Source: Stutzerimonas urumqiensis
GTDB lineage: Bacteria > Pseudomonadota > Gammaproteobacteria > Pseudomonadales > Pseudomonadaceae
Length of the DNA: 64,000 bases
Assembly: GCF_003640395.1 (NCBI RefSeq)
Contig: NZ_RBZQ01000005.1
Location: 310,001 to 374,000 of the forward strand
Reading direction: 5' to 3'
Shown here: positions 10,376 to 18,429 of the stretch, piece by piece
How positions within the stretch are numbered: position 1 is the first letter of the stretch
Layout of the letters: every line of letters starts with the position of its first letter
Position numbers and translations under genes: made by a program
Notes under the pieces: generated by a model
What the model saw: only the letters and a program-made list of their open reading frames with translations
Databases searched by the model: none
What the model was told of the DNA's origin: nothing

Positions 10376-10975
10376 ATGGCTAAGGTTCTGGTTCTGTACT
10401 ACTCGTCCTATGGACATATCGAGAAGATGGCCGAGGCCGTCGCCGAAGGCGCCCGCCGCACCGGCGCCACCGTCGACATCAAACGCGTGCCCGAAACAGT
10501 GCCCGAAGAGATCGCCCGCAACGCGCACTTCAAGCTCGATCAGGCGGCGCCGATCGCGCAGGTCGCTGACCTCGAGCAGTACGACGCCATCGTCATCGGC
10601 ACCGGCACGCGCTTCGGACGCATCAGCAGCCAGATGGCGGCCTTCCTCGACCAGGCCGGCGGGCTCTGGGCGCGCGGCGCGCTGAACGGCAAGGTGGGCG
10701 GCGCCTTCACCTCGACCGCCAGCCAGCACGGCGGGCAGGAAACCACCCTGTTCTCGATCATCACCAACCTGCTGCACTTCGGCATGACCATCGTCGGCCT
10801 GCCCTACAGCTTCCAGGGTCAGATGGGCGTGAAGGAAGTGGTCGGCGGCGCGCCCTATGGCGCCACGACGCTCGCCGACAACGATGGCTCGCGCCAGCCG
10901 AGCGAAACCGAGCTGGAGGGTGCGCGGTTCCAGGGCGAGTTGATCGCCAAGACGGCGAACAAGCTGTTCGACTGA
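10376..10975 (+). CDS. wrbA: NAD(P)H:quinone oxidoreductase WrbA
   Basis: This 199-residue flavodoxin-like protein reduces quinones by two electrons using FMN and NAD(P)H. FMN-binding features are the N-terminal [20 protein letters not shown], the [19 protein letters not shown] loop, and [17 protein letters not shown]. The C-terminal [10 protein letters not shown] is characteristic of WrbA. Two in-frame ATGs exist (10370, 10376). GAGGAG ends immediately before the first, so the second has the proper spacing and is chosen. A hairpin with a short T-run follows the gene, and the gene appears monocistronic. Confidence 0.94.
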   Translation: MAKVLVLYYSSYGHIEKMAEAVAEGARRTGATVDIKRVPETVPEEIARNAHFKLDQAAPIAQVADLEQYDAIVIGTGTRFGRISSQMAAFLDQAGGLWARGALNGKVGGAFTSTASQHGGQETTLFSIITNLLHFGMTIVGLPYSFQGQMGVKEVVGGAPYGATTLADNDGSRQPSETELEGARFQGELIAKTANKLFD

Positions 10976-10982
10976 TCCGCCA

Positions 10983-11017
10983 GGGCGCCTGCGCCCGCCT
11001 GTGCGCGGCGCCCTTTT
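10983..11017 (+). terminator. likely terminator after wrbA
   Basis: A 7-bp stem GGGCGCC/GGCGCCC (10983-10989 and 11007-11013) with a 17-nt loop is followed by TTTT. It lies between wrbA and the convergent MFS gene. The long loop makes it only moderately convincing. Confidence 0.5.
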
Positions 11018-11041
11018 CTCCGCCTGTTCGACCGTGCCGGA

Positions 11042-12280
11042 TCAGGTGAGCTTGGCCTCGGCCGGCAGCTTCACCTCGCGCGGGTTCTTGAAGGCGAGCA
11101 GGAACGCCACCAGCACACCGAGCGCGAACACCGCCGGGAACAGCCAGATGCCCTGCCAGTCATGGCCGGTCGCCGTGGCGAAGTGATCGGTGACCCGCCC
11201 CGCCACCCAGAAGCCGATCAGCATCCCGACGCCGTAGGTCGCCAGCGTGATCAGCCCCTGCGCCGAGCCCTTGAAGGTCTCGCCAGCCTTGGCATCGGTG
11301 TAGATCTGTCCCGACACGAAGAAAAAGTCGTAGCAGATGCCATGCAGGGCGATGCCGACGATGAGCATGAACAGCAGCTCGCCGCCGTTGCCGTAGGCGA
11401 ACAGCGCATAGCGAATCGCCCAGGCGAGCATGCCCAGCAACAGCGTCTTCTTGATGCCGAAGCGCCGGATGAACAGCGGCAGCGCCAGCATGAAGAGCAC
11501 CTCGGACACCTGTCCCAGCGTCATCATGCCGGTCGGGTTCTCCACGCCGATCTCCGCCAGGAAGGGGTTGGCGTTCTGGTAGTAGAAGGCCAGCGGAATG
11601 CAGATCAGCACCGAGGCGAAAAAGAAGATCGCGAAGCTGCGGTCTTTCAAGAGCGCCAGCGCATCCAGCCCGAGCAGGGTCTTGAGCCCGCCCGATCCAC
11701 GCTGCGCCAGCGGTGGCGTGCGCGGCAGGCTGAAGCTGTACAACCCGAGCAGCGCCGAGGCGATCGCGCACATCAGGAAGGTGTTGCGCAGCGCTCCCTC
11801 GGCGATGGCGGCCTGCGAATCCCAGCCGAACAGGAAGCTGATCACCAGCCCGGCGACGATCCAGCCCACCGTGCCCCAGACGCGGATGCGCGAGAACTCC
11901 AGCGCCGGATCGCGCATCTGCCGGAACGCCACGGCGTTCACCAGCGCCAGCGTCGGCATGTAGACGATCATGTAGCCGAGCACGTAGGGGTAGAACGCTG
12001 CGAAGTCCTCGGCACGGTAGAGCTGGTACAGCAACACCGCGCCGACCAGGTGGAGGATCGCCAGGATGCGTTCGGCATTGAAGTAGCGATCGGCGATCAG
12101 GCCGATGACGAACGGCGCCAGGATGGCTCCCCACGACTGGGTCGCGAAGGCCATGCCGATCTCGCTGCCGGAGGCGCCCAGCGTGGCGCCGAGAAAGGTG
12201 CCCAGGGTGACGAACCAGCCGCCCCAGATGAAGAACTCGAGGAACATCATCAGGCTCAGTCGCGCGTTGAGTGTGCTCAT
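11042..12280 (-). CDS. MFS transporter, nucleoside:H+ symporter (NupG)-like
   Basis: This 412-residue inner-membrane protein has about 12 hydrophobic helices. The start MSTLNARLSLMMFLEFFIWG and the segment VWGTVGWIVAGLVISFLFGW resemble the NHS branch of MFS carriers (NupG/XapB). It is the last gene of a three-gene minus-strand unit with an isomerase and a dehydrogenase. By context it therefore more likely imports a sugar, polyol or glycoside that these enzymes use than a nucleoside. An AAGGAC ribosome site precedes the ATG. A tandem 12-bp repeat, TTGTTTGCACGG twice at 12294-12317, lies in the gap before it. Confidence 0.85.
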   Translation of the reverse strand: MSTLNARLSLMMFLEFFIWGGWFVTLGTFLGATLGASGSEIGMAFATQSWGAILAPFVIGLIADRYFNAERILAILHLVGAVLLYQLYRAEDFAAFYPYVLGYMIVYMPTLALVNAVAFRQMRDPALEFSRIRVWGTVGWIVAGLVISFLFGWDSQAAIAEGALRNTFLMCAIASALLGLYSFSLPRTPPLAQRGSGGLKTLLGLDALALLKDRSFAIFFFASVLICIPLAFYYQNANPFLAEIGVENPTGMMTLGQVSEVLFMLALPLFIRRFGIKKTLLLGMLAWAIRYALFAYGNGGELLFMLIVGIALHGICYDFFFVSGQIYTDAKAGETFKGSAQGLITLATYGVGMLIGFWVAGRVTDHFATATGHDWQGIWLFPAVFALGVLVAFLLAFKNPREVKLPAEAKLT

Positions 12281-12333
12281 GGTCTTGTCCTTGTTGTTTG
12301 CACGGTTGTTTGCACGGTGGCCGCCAGTCCTGC

Positions 12334-13416
12334 TCAGCGGCCCGGATCATCCAGCCCCAGCAGTCGCCGGTTGCGCTCGGGGCTGGCGGCGGTGCCGGCA
12401 AAATCATCGAACGCACGCGTGGCCGGCTGGATCAGGTGACGCTCGATGAACGGCGCCCCTTCGGCGGCGCCCTGTGCCCCGTCCTTCAGGCAGCACTCCC
12501 ACTCCAGCACCGCCCAGCCGTCGAAGCCGTACTGGGTCAGCTTGCTGAAGATCTGGCCGAAATCGATCTGCCCGTCACCCAGCGAACGAAAGCGCCCGGC
12601 GCGCTCGGCCCAGCCCTGATAGCCGCCATAGACGCCGGAGCGCGCATCCGGCCGGAACTCGGCGTCCTTCACATGGAACATGCGAATGCGCCCGTGGTAA
12701 CGGTCGATGAAGCCCAGGTAATCGAGCTGCTGGAGCAGCAGGTGGCTCGGGTCGTACAGGATGTTGGCGCGCGGATGGTCATCGACCACCTCGAGAAAGC
12801 GCTCGAACGAGGCGCCGTCGTGCAGGTCCTCGCCGGGGTGAATTTCGAAGCAGAGGTCCACGCCCGCCTCGTCGAAGGCATCGAGAATCGGCCGCCAGCG
12901 GCGCGCCAGTTCGGCGAAGCCTTCCTCCACCAACCCCTGCGGCCGCTGCGGCCAGGGGTAGACGTAGGGCCAGAGCAGCGCGCCGGAGAAGGTCGCATGG
13001 GCGCGCAATCCCAAGCGCTGGCTGGCCCTCGCCGCCAGCTTCAACTGCTCGATCGCCCATTCGGTCCGCGCCCTGGGTCGTCCGCGCAGCGCGGCGGGGG
13101 CGAAGTCATCGAACAGCCCGTCGAACGCCGGGTGCACCGCCACCAGCTGGCCTTGCAGGTGCGTCGACAGCTCGCTGATCTCGACGCCCGCTTCGGCGCA
13201 CTGACCCTTGAGTTCATCGCAATAGGTCTGGCTCTCGGCCGCGCGCGCCAGGTCCAGGCATTGCGTGCCGAGCGTCGGCACCTGGATGCCGCGGTAGCCG
13301 AGCGAAGCCGCCCAGCGGGCGATGTTCGGCAGCGTGTCGAAGGGCGCCTCGTCGCCGAGGAACTGCGCGAGGAACAGGCCCGGGCCCTGGATACGGCGTG
13401 GTGAAGGTCGCTGCAT
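12334..13416 (-). CDS. sugar phosphate isomerase/epimerase family protein (xylose isomerase-like TIM barrel)
   Basis: This 360-residue protein belongs to the AP-endonuclease-2/xylose-isomerase-like TIM-barrel superfamily. Recognisable segments are GYRGIQVPTLGTQCLDL, VDLCFEIHPGEDLHDG with metal-binding Glu and His, NILYDPSHLLLQQLDY, GRIRMFHVKDAEFRP and GWAVLEWEC. These supply the usual Glu-Asp-His-Glu metal site. The ATG at 13416 has GGAG five bases upstream. The upstream GTG at 13422 overlaps that ribosome site and is rejected. Pairing with a Gfo/Idh/MocA dehydrogenase is typical of inositol-like or keto-sugar pathways. The substrate is unknown. Confidence 0.88.
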   Translation of the reverse strand: MQRPSPRRIQGPGLFLAQFLGDEAPFDTLPNIARWAASLGYRGIQVPTLGTQCLDLARAAESQTYCDELKGQCAEAGVEISELSTHLQGQLVAVHPAFDGLFDDFAPAALRGRPRARTEWAIEQLKLAARASQRLGLRAHATFSGALLWPYVYPWPQRPQGLVEEGFAELARRWRPILDAFDEAGVDLCFEIHPGEDLHDGASFERFLEVVDDHPRANILYDPSHLLLQQLDYLGFIDRYHGRIRMFHVKDAEFRPDARSGVYGGYQGWAERAGRFRSLGDGQIDFGQIFSKLTQYGFDGWAVLEWECCLKDGAQGAAEGAPFIERHLIQPATRAFDDFAGTAASPERNRRLLGLDDPGR

Positions 13417-13437
13417 GGTCACTCCTTTCTCGTGCGA

Positions 13438-14619
13438 TCAGTCCGGGGGCTGCGTGCCATCGACGACCAGCGGCGTCCACTTCCGGTCGACGCGGTCGTT
13501 CTCGAGGATGGTTTCGATGAAGGCCATCGCCCGCAGGCCGGCGTCGATGCCCGGCACGCCGGGTGCGTCGTGACCCGTCGCGCCCGAGCGGACGGCCCGC
13601 GCGAAGTCGACGTACAGGTTCGCCAGCGCCTCGAGGTAACCCTCCGGGTGGCCCGCCGGCAGCCGCAGCCGACGGCGCGCCGCGTCGCACAGCCCGTGCC
13701 GGTCGACGCCGGCGCGCAGCACGCGCATGGGCTCGCCGAGCGGACGGTGGATCAGGCTGTTCGGCTCCTCCTGCCGCCATTCGAGCCCGCCCTCGTCGCC
13801 GTACAGGCGCAGCTTCAGGGCGTTTTCCTCGCCGGCACACACCTGGCTGGCGACGAGCAACCCGCTGGCGCCGCCATCCGTGCGGAACAGCACCGCGCCG
13901 TCATCGTCGAGCTGCCGACCGGCGACGTGGGTGCCGAGGCTGGCGCACACCCGCTCGAGCCGTTGCCCGCTGACGAACTCGGCCAAGGTGAAGGCATGCA
14001 CGCCGATGTCTCCCATGCAGCCGCTCGGCCCCGCCTGCTCCGGCGCGCCGCGCCAGCTCGCCTGCTTGTTGCCTTCGGCGGCGAGGTCCTGGCTGAGCCA
14101 GCCCTGCGGGTACTCGACCCACAGCTTGCGCAGGCGCCCGATCGCACCGGCGCGGACCATCTCGCGCGCCTGCCAGACCATCGGATAGCCCTGGTAGCTG
14201 TGGGCCAGGCCATACAGGCGATCGGTGCCGGCCAGGGTTTTCGCCAGGCCGCGTACTTCGGCCAGCGACAGGGCCGCCGGCTTCTCGCTGAACACGTGAA
14301 AGCCGGCCGCCAGCGCGGCCTCGGCAATCGGCGCATGCAGGTGGTTGGGCGTGACGATGGCCAGCACCTCCATCCGCTGCCCGGCGGGCAACGCCCGCTC
14401 GCCCTCGATCAAGGCCTGCCAGGAGGCATAGGTCCGCGACGGGTCGAGGTGCAGCGCCTCGCCCGTCCTCAGGTTGTTCTGCCCATCGCGGCTGAAGGCG
14501 CCGCAGACCAGTTCGAGATGGCCATCGAGCGCGGCGGCCTGGCGGTGGACCTGCCCGATGAAGGCGCCCTCCCCGCCACCGATCATGCCCAGCCGTACGC
14601 GCTTGCCTATCTCTGCCAT
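13438..14619 (-). CDS. Gfo/Idh/MocA family oxidoreductase
   Basis: This 393-residue NAD(P)-dependent sugar or polyol dehydrogenase has an N-terminal Rossmann motif, VRLGMIGGGEGAFIGQVHRQ, and the family signature VFSEKPAALSLAEVRGLAKT (about residue 95), which contains the catalytic Glu-Lys-Pro. A conserved region GDIGVHAFTLAEFVSGQ follows near 182. It is the first gene of the unit driven by the operator-bearing promoter at 14709-14763 and lies 21 bp upstream of the isomerase gene, so the two are surely co-transcribed. It probably forms or reduces a keto-sugar for the isomerase. The exact substrate cannot be deduced. Confidence 0.9.
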   Translation of the reverse strand: MAEIGKRVRLGMIGGGEGAFIGQVHRQAAALDGHLELVCGAFSRDGQNNLRTGEALHLDPSRTYASWQALIEGERALPAGQRMEVLAIVTPNHLHAPIAEAALAAGFHVFSEKPAALSLAEVRGLAKTLAGTDRLYGLAHSYQGYPMVWQAREMVRAGAIGRLRKLWVEYPQGWLSQDLAAEGNKQASWRGAPEQAGPSGCMGDIGVHAFTLAEFVSGQRLERVCASLGTHVAGRQLDDDGAVLFRTDGGASGLLVASQVCAGEENALKLRLYGDEGGLEWRQEEPNSLIHRPLGEPMRVLRAGVDRHGLCDAARRRLRLPAGHPEGYLEALANLYVDFARAVRSGATGHDAPGVPGIDAGLRAMAFIETILENDRVDRKWTPLVVDGTQPPD

Positions 14620-14708
14620 CGTGCGTTGCCTCTGCCTTTCATCTCTTCATCTCTTTCGATTCGTCATGTCGTCTGCCGCCTGCTTGAAGCGAACCGGCTC
14701 ATACTGCC

Positions 14709-14763
14709 GCAATGTAACCGGTTACATTGCCATGCAATCTAGCAGCGCATCCGACGGTGTCAA
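14709..14763 (-). promoter_or_regulatory. promoter with perfect LacI-type operator ahead of the sugar operon
   Basis: Read on the minus strand, a consensus -35 TTGACA (14763-14758) and a TAGATT -10 box (14741-14736) are 16 bp apart. Immediately downstream lies a perfect 22-bp palindrome, 14730-14709, with core TGTAACCGGTTACA and the central CG typical of LacI/GalR operators. It covers the expected transcription start, the classic position for repression. The LacI-type protein at 15516-16547 is the obvious candidate binder. The remainder of the 181-bp gap shows nothing else. Confidence 0.88.
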
Positions 14764-14800
14764 ATCAGCAGAACGGTATCGGCGCGGGCGGTAACGGCGA

Positions 14801-15397
14801 TCAAACCGGCCAGCGCCGCAGCTGTGCCTCGACCCGGCGGGCAAAGCGCTCCACCTGTGCCGAACCCAACCGCTCGCTGCGGTAGAGCGAACACAGGCGC
14901 AGGCGACAGCGCGGCGCGCAGGTGCCGAGGATGGCCGTGCCCAGCACGCGCCTGACGGGCTGGCGCAGCAGCAGCCGGTCGACCCACCAGGGCGAGCCGA
15001 GGGTGGTCACGACCAGCACCTGACGCAGGCCATGCAACCGCGGACGGATCGGGCCGTAGTCGTCGGCATGGTCGTAGGCGACGCCCGGCGCCCAGACGCG
15101 ATCGAACCACCCCTTGAGCATGGCCGGAAAGCCAAACCACCAGGTCGGGAACACCAGCACGATCGCCTCGGCGGCGAGCAGTCGCTCGACCTGATCGGCG
15201 ATCGCGTCGATCGGGAAGCCACCCGCGTAGTAAGCGCCCCGCTCGGCCGGGCTCAAGGCCGGATCGAAGCGCTCGGCGTACAGGTCTTCGGTCGCCACCT
15301 CGTGCCCAGCCGCATGCAGCGTCTCCACCACCCGATCGCGCAGCGAGGCGCACAGGCTGTTCGGCAAGGGGTGGGCGGTCACGACAAGGCAGCGCAT
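14801..15397 (-). CDS. NAD(P)H dehydrogenase (quinone), flavodoxin-like fold
   Basis: The protein has 198 residues. MRCLVVTAHPLPNSLCASLR at the N-terminus and LVFPTWWFGFPAMLKGWFD (residues 80-98) are signatures of the NQO1/KefF-type FMN reductases. The C-terminal part is Arg/Leu-rich and less conserved. It likely reduces quinones or electrophiles in the cytoplasm. It lies between the sugar operon and the divergent lacI-type gene without obvious functional connection to either. Confidence 0.85.
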   Translation of the reverse strand: MRCLVVTAHPLPNSLCASLRDRVVETLHAAGHEVATEDLYAERFDPALSPAERGAYYAGGFPIDAIADQVERLLAAEAIVLVFPTWWFGFPAMLKGWFDRVWAPGVAYDHADDYGPIRPRLHGLRQVLVVTTLGSPWWVDRLLLRQPVRRVLGTAILGTCAPRCRLRLCSLYRSERLGSAQVERFARRVEAQLRRWPV

Positions 15398-15515
15398 GGA
15401 GCGTTTCTCCGTTCGGTAATCAGCGGCGCGGGCGCAACCTTAGTCGCTGCGCCGACGCTGGGGTACTCTAGCCGCCGCCCCGCCAACCTGCGGCCGGGCT
15501 CGATGACGAGGGGTT

Positions 15516-16547
15516 ATGCCGAACATTCGCAAGGTCGCCGAACTCGCGGGCGTGTCCGTGGCGACCGTCTCGCGCACCTTGAAGACGCCGGAAGTCGTAT
15601 CGCCCGAGACGCGCGACCGCGTGCTGGCGGCCGTCGAGCGGGCGGGCTATCGACCCAACCTGATGGCCGTGCAGTTTCGTTCTCGTCGCACGCGCAACCT
15701 GGTGGTGCTGGTGCCGGTCATTGCCAACGTGTTCTTCGCGCGCGTGATCAGCGGTATCCAGGAGGCCGCCCAGGCCTTCGATTACCGCGTGCTGCTGTGC
15801 GACACCCTCGGCCGCGAAGAGGTCGAGACCGCCTACGCCGAGCTCGTCCATGCGCACCAGGCCGACGGCGTGATCCAGCTGCGCGCGTTCAACCCGTTCG
15901 AGAAGGCCTGCGCCGACGGCCAGGCCCCGCCGCCGATGGTCAATGCCTGCGAAGTGCTCGATGCGCCGCCCTGCCCCACCGTGCGCCTCGACAACCGCGC
16001 CGCCGCGCGCGCCATGACCGAGCACCTGCTCGCACTCGGCCATCGCCGCATCGGGCTGATCAAGGGGCCGCAGGGCAGCCCGCTGACGCGCGAACGCATC
16101 GCCGGCTACGAAGACGCGATGCAGGCGGCCGGCATCGCACCCGACCCGGCGCTGCTGTGCCGCGGCAACTTCACGCTCCAGGCCGGCTACCAGGCGGCCG
16201 GCGACCTGCTCGCGCTGCCGGATCGACCGACCGCGATCTTCTGCGAAAACGACGAAATGGCGATCGGCGCGATCCAGCGCATCCGCCAGGCCGGTTTGCG
16301 GGTGCCGCAAGACCTCTCGGTGGCGGGCTTCGACGACATCCCCTTCGCCGCCTACTGCGAGCCGCCGCTGACCACCATCGCCCAGCCCGCGGAGGAATTC
16401 GGTCGTCGCGCGGTGGGCATGCTCGTCGCCCTCTTCGAAGACCGGACGCTGCCCGAGCCGCATGTGGTACTGCCCTACGACCTGATCGTGCGCGGCAGCA
16501 CCGCCCCCGCCCCGACCGGCTCAGGCCAGCCGCAACCGACCCCATAG
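15516..16547 (+). CDS. LacI-family transcriptional regulator
   Basis: This 343-residue repressor starts with a LacI helix-turn-helix, IRKVAELAGVSVATVSRTL (residues 3-21), and the hinge segment YRPNLMAVQFRSRRT. A periplasmic-binding-protein-like sensor domain fills the rest, including AIFCENDEMAIGAIQRIRQ and LSVAGFDDIPFAAYCEPPLT. A GAGGGG ribosome site precedes the ATG. It probably represses the adjacent dehydrogenase-isomerase-transporter operon through the palindrome at 14709-14730. Its 3' end overlaps the convergent EamA gene by 27 bp. Confidence 0.93.
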   Translation: MPNIRKVAELAGVSVATVSRTLKTPEVVSPETRDRVLAAVERAGYRPNLMAVQFRSRRTRNLVVLVPVIANVFFARVISGIQEAAQAFDYRVLLCDTLGREEVETAYAELVHAHQADGVIQLRAFNPFEKACADGQAPPPMVNACEVLDAPPCPTVRLDNRAAARAMTEHLLALGHRRIGLIKGPQGSPLTRERIAGYEDAMQAAGIAPDPALLCRGNFTLQAGYQAAGDLLALPDRPTAIFCENDEMAIGAIQRIRQAGLRVPQDLSVAGFDDIPFAAYCEPPLTTIAQPAEEFGRRAVGMLVALFEDRTLPEPHVVLPYDLIVRGSTAPAPTGSGQPQPTP

Positions 16548-17402
16548 CCAGCCGCCGTAGAGGTTCACCAGCAGGCCGAGCATCACCAGCGCCGCGCCGG
16601 CATATTGCAGCGGGCCAAGCCGCTCGCCGAGCAGGACCGACGACGCGCTGATGCCCACCACGGGCACCAGCAGCGAGAACGGCGCCACCTGGTTGGCCGG
16701 ATAGCGCGACAGCAAGCGGCTCCAGAGCCCGTAGCCGAGCAGCGTCGCGACGAACGCCAGGTACACCAGCGCCAGGATCGAATCGAGCGAAATGCTGCGC
16801 AGCGAGGCCGCGATGAGCACCGGGCCTTCCAGGCCGAGCGACAGCAGCAGGAACGGAATCGGCGGCACCAGGCTGCCCCAGACGACCAGCCCCACCAAGT
16901 TGACCTTGCCGATCCGACGGGTGATCACGTTGCCCATCGCCCACATCGAGGCCGCGCACAACGTGAAGAAGAAGCCGGCCAGCGTCATCGCATGGTCGCC
17001 GCTCTGCGCCGCGATCAACGCCAGCCCGCACGCCGCGACCAATAGACCGACCAGGTGCGCCGGCTGGAAGCGCTCGCCGAGCATCGGCACCGCAAACAGC
17101 AGCGTGAAGAAGGCCTGCGCTTGCAGCACCAGCGACGCCAGACCAGCCGGCATGCCGACCGACATGGCATAGAACAGGAAGGCGAACTGGCCGACCGAAA
17201 TCGTCATGCCGTAGGCCAGCAACCAACGCCACGGCACCGCCGGGCGACGCACGAAGAACACCGCCGGCAGCGCCGCCAGGGTAAAGCGCAGCGCACCGAG
17301 CAGCATTGGCGGCAGACCATCGAGCCCGACCTTGATGACGACGAAGTTCAGGCCCCAGGCGACGATCACCACCAGGGCCAGCGCGAGATCCTTCGGTGTC
17401 AC
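16521..17402 (-). CDS. EamA/DMT-family transporter
   Basis: This 293-residue membrane protein has ten hydrophobic helices in two EamA repeats. The first repeat includes VVIVAWGLNFVVIKVGLDGL. The second includes VYLAFVATLLGYGLWSRLLS and LVPVVGISASSVLLGERLGP. Such proteins usually export metabolites or amino acids. The start is GTG (17402) behind a good GGAGG. The last 27 bp overlap the 3' end of the lacI-type gene on the opposite strand. A direct repeat in its upstream region (17466-17501) may be a regulator site. The substrate is unknown. Confidence 0.9.
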   Translation of the reverse strand: MTPKDLALALVVIVAWGLNFVVIKVGLDGLPPMLLGALRFTLAALPAVFFVRRPAVPWRWLLAYGMTISVGQFAFLFYAMSVGMPAGLASLVLQAQAFFTLLFAVPMLGERFQPAHLVGLLVAACGLALIAAQSGDHAMTLAGFFFTLCAASMWAMGNVITRRIGKVNLVGLVVWGSLVPPIPFLLLSLGLEGPVLIAASLRSISLDSILALVYLAFVATLLGYGLWSRLLSRYPANQVAPFSLLVPVVGISASSVLLGERLGPLQYAGAALVMLGLLVNLYGGWLWGRLRLA

Positions 17403-17465
17403 GGGGATGCCTCCCTCCTGTGGCTGGACGTGCCATTAGGCACCTGCGGTGGGGGCGTCATGCGA

Positions 17466-17501
17466 TACAGCGGTGGGGAAATTTGGCCGTACAGCGGGGG
17501 G
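17466..17501. promoter_or_regulatory. 24-bp-spaced direct repeat upstream of the EamA gene
   Basis: Two copies of TACAGCGG followed by a G-run begin at 17466 and 17490, an exact 24-bp period. They lie 64-100 bp upstream of the EamA start codon. On the minus strand they read CCGCTGTA. Paired direct repeats in front of transporter genes can be operators for GntR/MocR-type or similar regulators. No such regulator gene is in the window, so this is a candidate only. Confidence 0.4.
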
Positions 17502-17564
17502 ATGAGTCGGTAGATGCCCTGTTTCCCTTCGCCGGGCGCCCAACTACACGTCGGACGTTTCGTA

Positions 17565-18060
17565 CACCGCACTTTCTCGGCCCGCCCTCCAGATTGCGCC
17601 TGGCACGACGTCTGTAGGAGCCCGCTTGCGGGCATGCTCTTGCTTTTGTTTCCTCGGCGTCTCGCGCAGGTGTTTCGGGCGCAGCACTTTCCTCGGGCCG
17701 AACTACAGGTTGCGCCTTGCGCGGAGCCTGTAGGAGCCCGCTTGCGGGCGATGCTCTTGCTTTTGTTTTCACGGCGTCTCGCGCAGGCGTTTCGGGCGCA
17801 GCACTTTCCTCGGCCCGGACGACAGGTTGCGCCTTGCACGGCGCCTCACTTTTCTTTGCCGCGCGGCAAAGAAAAGTAAGCAAAAGAAAACGCGCCCCGT
17901 CATCCGGGTCTGACTGCTGCGCAGCCAGACTGCCCTCACTCCGGCGCCGCTCCGGGGGCGCGTCCCGACGGGACATCCTTGTCCCGCCGCGCCTCGCTCT
18001 GCGTCCTGCCTCGCGTCCCCCTGCGCAACGCCTGCGTTCGGCCGGATGAAAGGGGGTTGG
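17565..18060 (+). repeat. structured intergenic repeat, version A (island I)
   Basis: Tandem units start with GTAGGAGCCCGCTTGCGGGC at about 17613 and 17729 (116-bp period), preceded by a partial unit from 17565. They lead into a perfect 30-bp palindrome at 17848-17877, with half-site ACTTTTCTTTGCCGC. More hairpins follow, at 17909-17929 and 17962-17986. The stretch from the palindrome to about 18060 recurs almost identically at 46811-47025. No plausible gene is present. Reading frames here are by-products of GC-rich repeats. Confidence 0.9.
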
Positions 18061-18308
18061 TTCGAGTGGTCTGGGAGTGAGGTGCAAGTGAATCAAAAGC
18101 CTGAGCACGCGCCGGTTGGGCACAACATGGGGCAGCCAGGTAAAGGGTTCACCGCCGTGCAAGCGGTGGCTGACGGTTCGGTGATTGCTGCATCACCGCC
18201 AATTTGAAATCTGTACTGAATGATCTTCTGGTCATGTAAACACCGTGTGGCTGGGCGAAGCTTAGCGCCCTATCGGGGTGTCCAGAATCATTGAGCCACA
18301 ACAAACCT

Positions 18309-18395
18309 GTCGTCCGGGCCGAGGAAAGCGCAGCGTTCGAAACTCCAGATCACTAAGCCAAAAAGCAAGAGCATCGCCCGCAAGCGGGCTCCTAC
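18309..18395 (-). repeat. isolated left module of the structured repeat
   Basis: This stretch carries the module CCTGTCGTCCGGGCCGAGGA followed by GCCCGCAAGCGGGCTCCTAC. These are the same blocks that end version B copies, in reverse orientation and without the central palindrome. The neighbouring 18061-18308 is partly shared with island II (for example the run ending CCGTGCAAGCGGTGGCTGAC at about 18154-18173) and otherwise shows nothing I can name. Confidence 0.7.
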
Positions 18396-18429
18396 AAAAA
18401 ACATTTTGCGCCGTGCAAGACAACAGAAC

